Assembly: GCF_051846915.1 (NCBI RefSeq)
Contig: NZ_JBPYCR010000014.1
Location: forward strand, 1 to 64,000
DNA: 64,000 nucleotides
Reading direction: 5' to 3'
DNA from: JBPYCR01 sp051846915
GTDB lineage: Bacteria > Bacillota > Bacilli > Bacillales > Amphibacillaceae
Shown: positions 62,613 to 64,000 of the stretch, piece after piece
Numbering within the stretch: the stretch's first letter is position 1
How the letters are laid out: every line of letters starts with the position of its first letter
Made by a program: the position numbers and the translations under genes
The notes under the pieces: model-generated
What the model was told of the DNA's origin: nothing
What the model saw: only the letters and a program-made list of their open reading frames with translations
Databases searched by the model: none

Positions 62613-64000
62613 CTACTGAACAAAGACTAGGTTTCGACCCTTTTCTTTTGCATTATACAACGCTTTATCACAACGAGATAACAAGGTTTGATGTGTATCA
62701 CCTTCTATGTAAGTGGCTACGCCAAAACTGGCCGTTGTTTGGGCAACTTCACCAAAAGAATGAGATTCTAGATGCTGCCGGAGACGCTCAGCAAGCTTCA
62801 GTGCTTCAGCTGATCCTGTATTAGGAGAGATCACTAAAAATTCCTCCCCTCCCCAGCGTCCGATCACATCCGTTTTCTGAATACTCCCTTGTAAAATGCT
62901 TGCTGTTTCTTTAAGTACAGTATCACCAAACTGATGTCCAAACTGGTCATTAACAGCTTTGAAATGATCCACATCTATTAAAATAATTGAAAGCGGCGTT
63001 CCATTTATTTTGGCTTTCTCCATCTGTTTATCTAACTCAAAATCAAGACTCATACGGTTGGGAATATTTGTGAGACGATCTGTATTGGCGAGCTTTTCTA
63101 GCCTTTGTTTTGCTTCTTCGAGTTGAATAGTGCGCTCCTGTACCTTTACTTCTAGTTGGTTATTCATTTCTTTTTTTATTAAGTTTATCTTATCCCCAAG
63201 TGCTAATGAGAGAAAAATGGCTTCAAAACCAAAAGCGAAGGCAGCTAAATTTTCATAAAGACCCGGGTGAAACGGAATCCATCCTAAAAAACCGAGACCT
63301 TGAATGATCATCGACCCAAGCATAACTGTCCAGCCTGCCATATAAAAACGAGCCATTTTAAAACCTTTCAGCAGCATAATTAAACCGGAAATCCAAAGAA
63401 AAGCTAACACGATCACGGTTAGTGAGGTGGTGGCATTATTGACAACTGCAACGTTTGGTACGGTAAAGACGGATAACAGCGAAACAATGGTGACCCATAG
63501 AAAGATATTCAGCACACGATTATGTTTCGGCAAATATTTTCTCAACTCTAGAAATTCTTTGCCAAATAAAATCATAAAGAAAACTAGTATATTGCAGCTA
63601 ATTGGTAATGTTCTGTACAGTAACCACTCCGGCAAAACACGGCCAACAAGTTCAAGGTCAAATGAATTCATCGTAGCTTGATATGCCATAAAACTGAACA
63701 TATATAACACATAGTAAAAATACGCTTTTTCTTTGAGTGAAAAAAACAAGAACAAATTATACAGCATAAGTGCCAACACAAATCCGTAAAACATCCCAGT
63801 CGAAAACTTATACGTCATAACACTGTCTAGAAAACTGCTATCTGTATATAGAGTAGAGCTGAACATGAGGGGCAATACACCTGAAAGCGCAATATACACT
63901 TCTTGCACATCAGGATCTTCAATTGTAAACAAGTTAGAGCGGTATCGGATTGGTTGATTATCAATCCCGGAAATACCACCTTCTTGAAAAGTATAAGAGC
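62613..64000 (-). CDS. 7TMR-DISM diguanylate cyclase, 5' end outside the window
   Basis: The minus-strand frame stays open to the window edge (reading through GGISGIDNQPIRYRSNLFTIEDPD), so the start is not seen. Visible parts: the end of an extracytoplasmic 7TMR-DISM sensor domain, seven membrane helices, a coiled coil (MNNQLEVKVQERTIQLEEAKQRLEKL in part), and a GGDEF domain in which the signature reads RWGGEEF, the active GGEEF form. It probably makes c-di-GMP. An apparent internal TTG start at 63932 is not needed. Confidence 0.88.
   Translation of the reverse strand, partial: SYTFQEGGISGIDNQPIRYRSNLFTIEDPDVQEVYIALSGVLPLMFSSTLYTDSSFLDSVMTYKFSTGMFYGFVLALMLYNLFLFFSLKEKAYFYYVLYMFSFMAYQATMNSFDLELVGRVLPEWLLYRTLPISCNILVFFMILFGKEFLELRKYLPKHNRVLNIFLWVTIVSLLSVFTVPNVAVVNNATTSLTVIVLAFLWISGLIMLLKGFKMARFYMAGWTVMLGSMIIQGLGFLGWIPFHPGLYENLAAFAFGFEAIFLSLALGDKINLIKKEMNNQLEVKVQERTIQLEEAKQRLEKLANTDRLTNIPNRMSLDFELDKQMEKAKINGTPLSIILIDVDHFKAVNDQFGHQFGDTVLKETASILQGSIQKTDVIGRWGGEEFLVISPNTGSAEALKLAERLRQHLESHSFGEVAQTTASFGVATYIEGDTHQTLLSRCDKALYNAKEKGRNLVFVQ

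Overview
The window looks like chromosome from a low-GC, endospore-lineage Bacillaceae, most probably a moderately halophilic or halotolerant genus close to Virgibacillus, Oceanobacillus or Lentibacillus. The reasons are AT-rich DNA with strong AGGAGG-type ribosome sites, T-box and lysine riboswitch leaders, SigB- and SigD-like promoters, a SinI-like peptide gene, a YdaT-like stress gene, a complete ectoine/hydroxyectoine (Ehu) uptake operon, and very acidic linkers in the lipoproteins. The genus is an inference.

Layout. 1-4.4 kb: a 7TMR-DISM hybrid kinase with two kinase modules, a tiny basic protein gene and a hairpin repeat. 4.4-9.8 kb: proS and an aminotransferase-serA operon, each behind its own T-box; the proS leader also carries a structured IS605-like, transposase-less element. 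9.9-13.3 kb: pncA, pdxK, DUF456, a PlsY-like acyltransferase and a YtzI-like peptide. 13.7-17.0 kb: ehuBCDA. 17.1-18.0 kb: murB. 18.4-26.6 kb: histidinol phosphatase divergent from hisZGDB-AFI-C. hisH is absent and a 21-bp degenerate tandem repeat lies where it normally sits. 26.6-28.5 kb: nagA-nagB. 28.7-31.8 kb: lipoprotein, GGDEF-EAL protein, DUF4190 protein. 32.0-35.9 kb: Fur-box-controlled siderophore ABC importer. 36.2-41.8 kb: DsbA/FrnE, MBL hydrolase, YdaT, two unknown membrane proteins, type-2 IPP isomerase. 42.0-43.3 kb: lysine riboswitch and dapA. 43.7-49.2 kb: ECF sigma factor, membrane protein, ABC exporter genes, response regulator. 49.2-51.5 kb: a histidine-kinase tail remnant, a SinI-like gene, and a pseudo-hydrolase/SARP regulator. 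51.9-55.9 kb: two tandem chemoreceptors. 56.2-62.3 kb: tag, sulfurtransferase, VanY-type peptidase, DUF2269 protein, fructosamine kinase, nucleoside deaminase, PTS IIC. The right edge cuts a 7TMR-DISM diguanylate cyclase.

Taken together this is mostly amino-acid, cofactor, osmolyte and iron housekeeping under RNA or Fur control, mixed with signalling genes and several families of short inverted-repeat elements. The least ordinary items are the hisH gap filled by tandem repeats, the IS605-like RNA-rich element inside the proS leader, the alpha/beta-hydrolase regulator that has lost its catalytic Ser and probably its His, the sigma/ABC operon, and a T-box on serA whose best-aligned specifier reads as a glycine codon. 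All function calls rest on reading motifs by eye; no database search was run.
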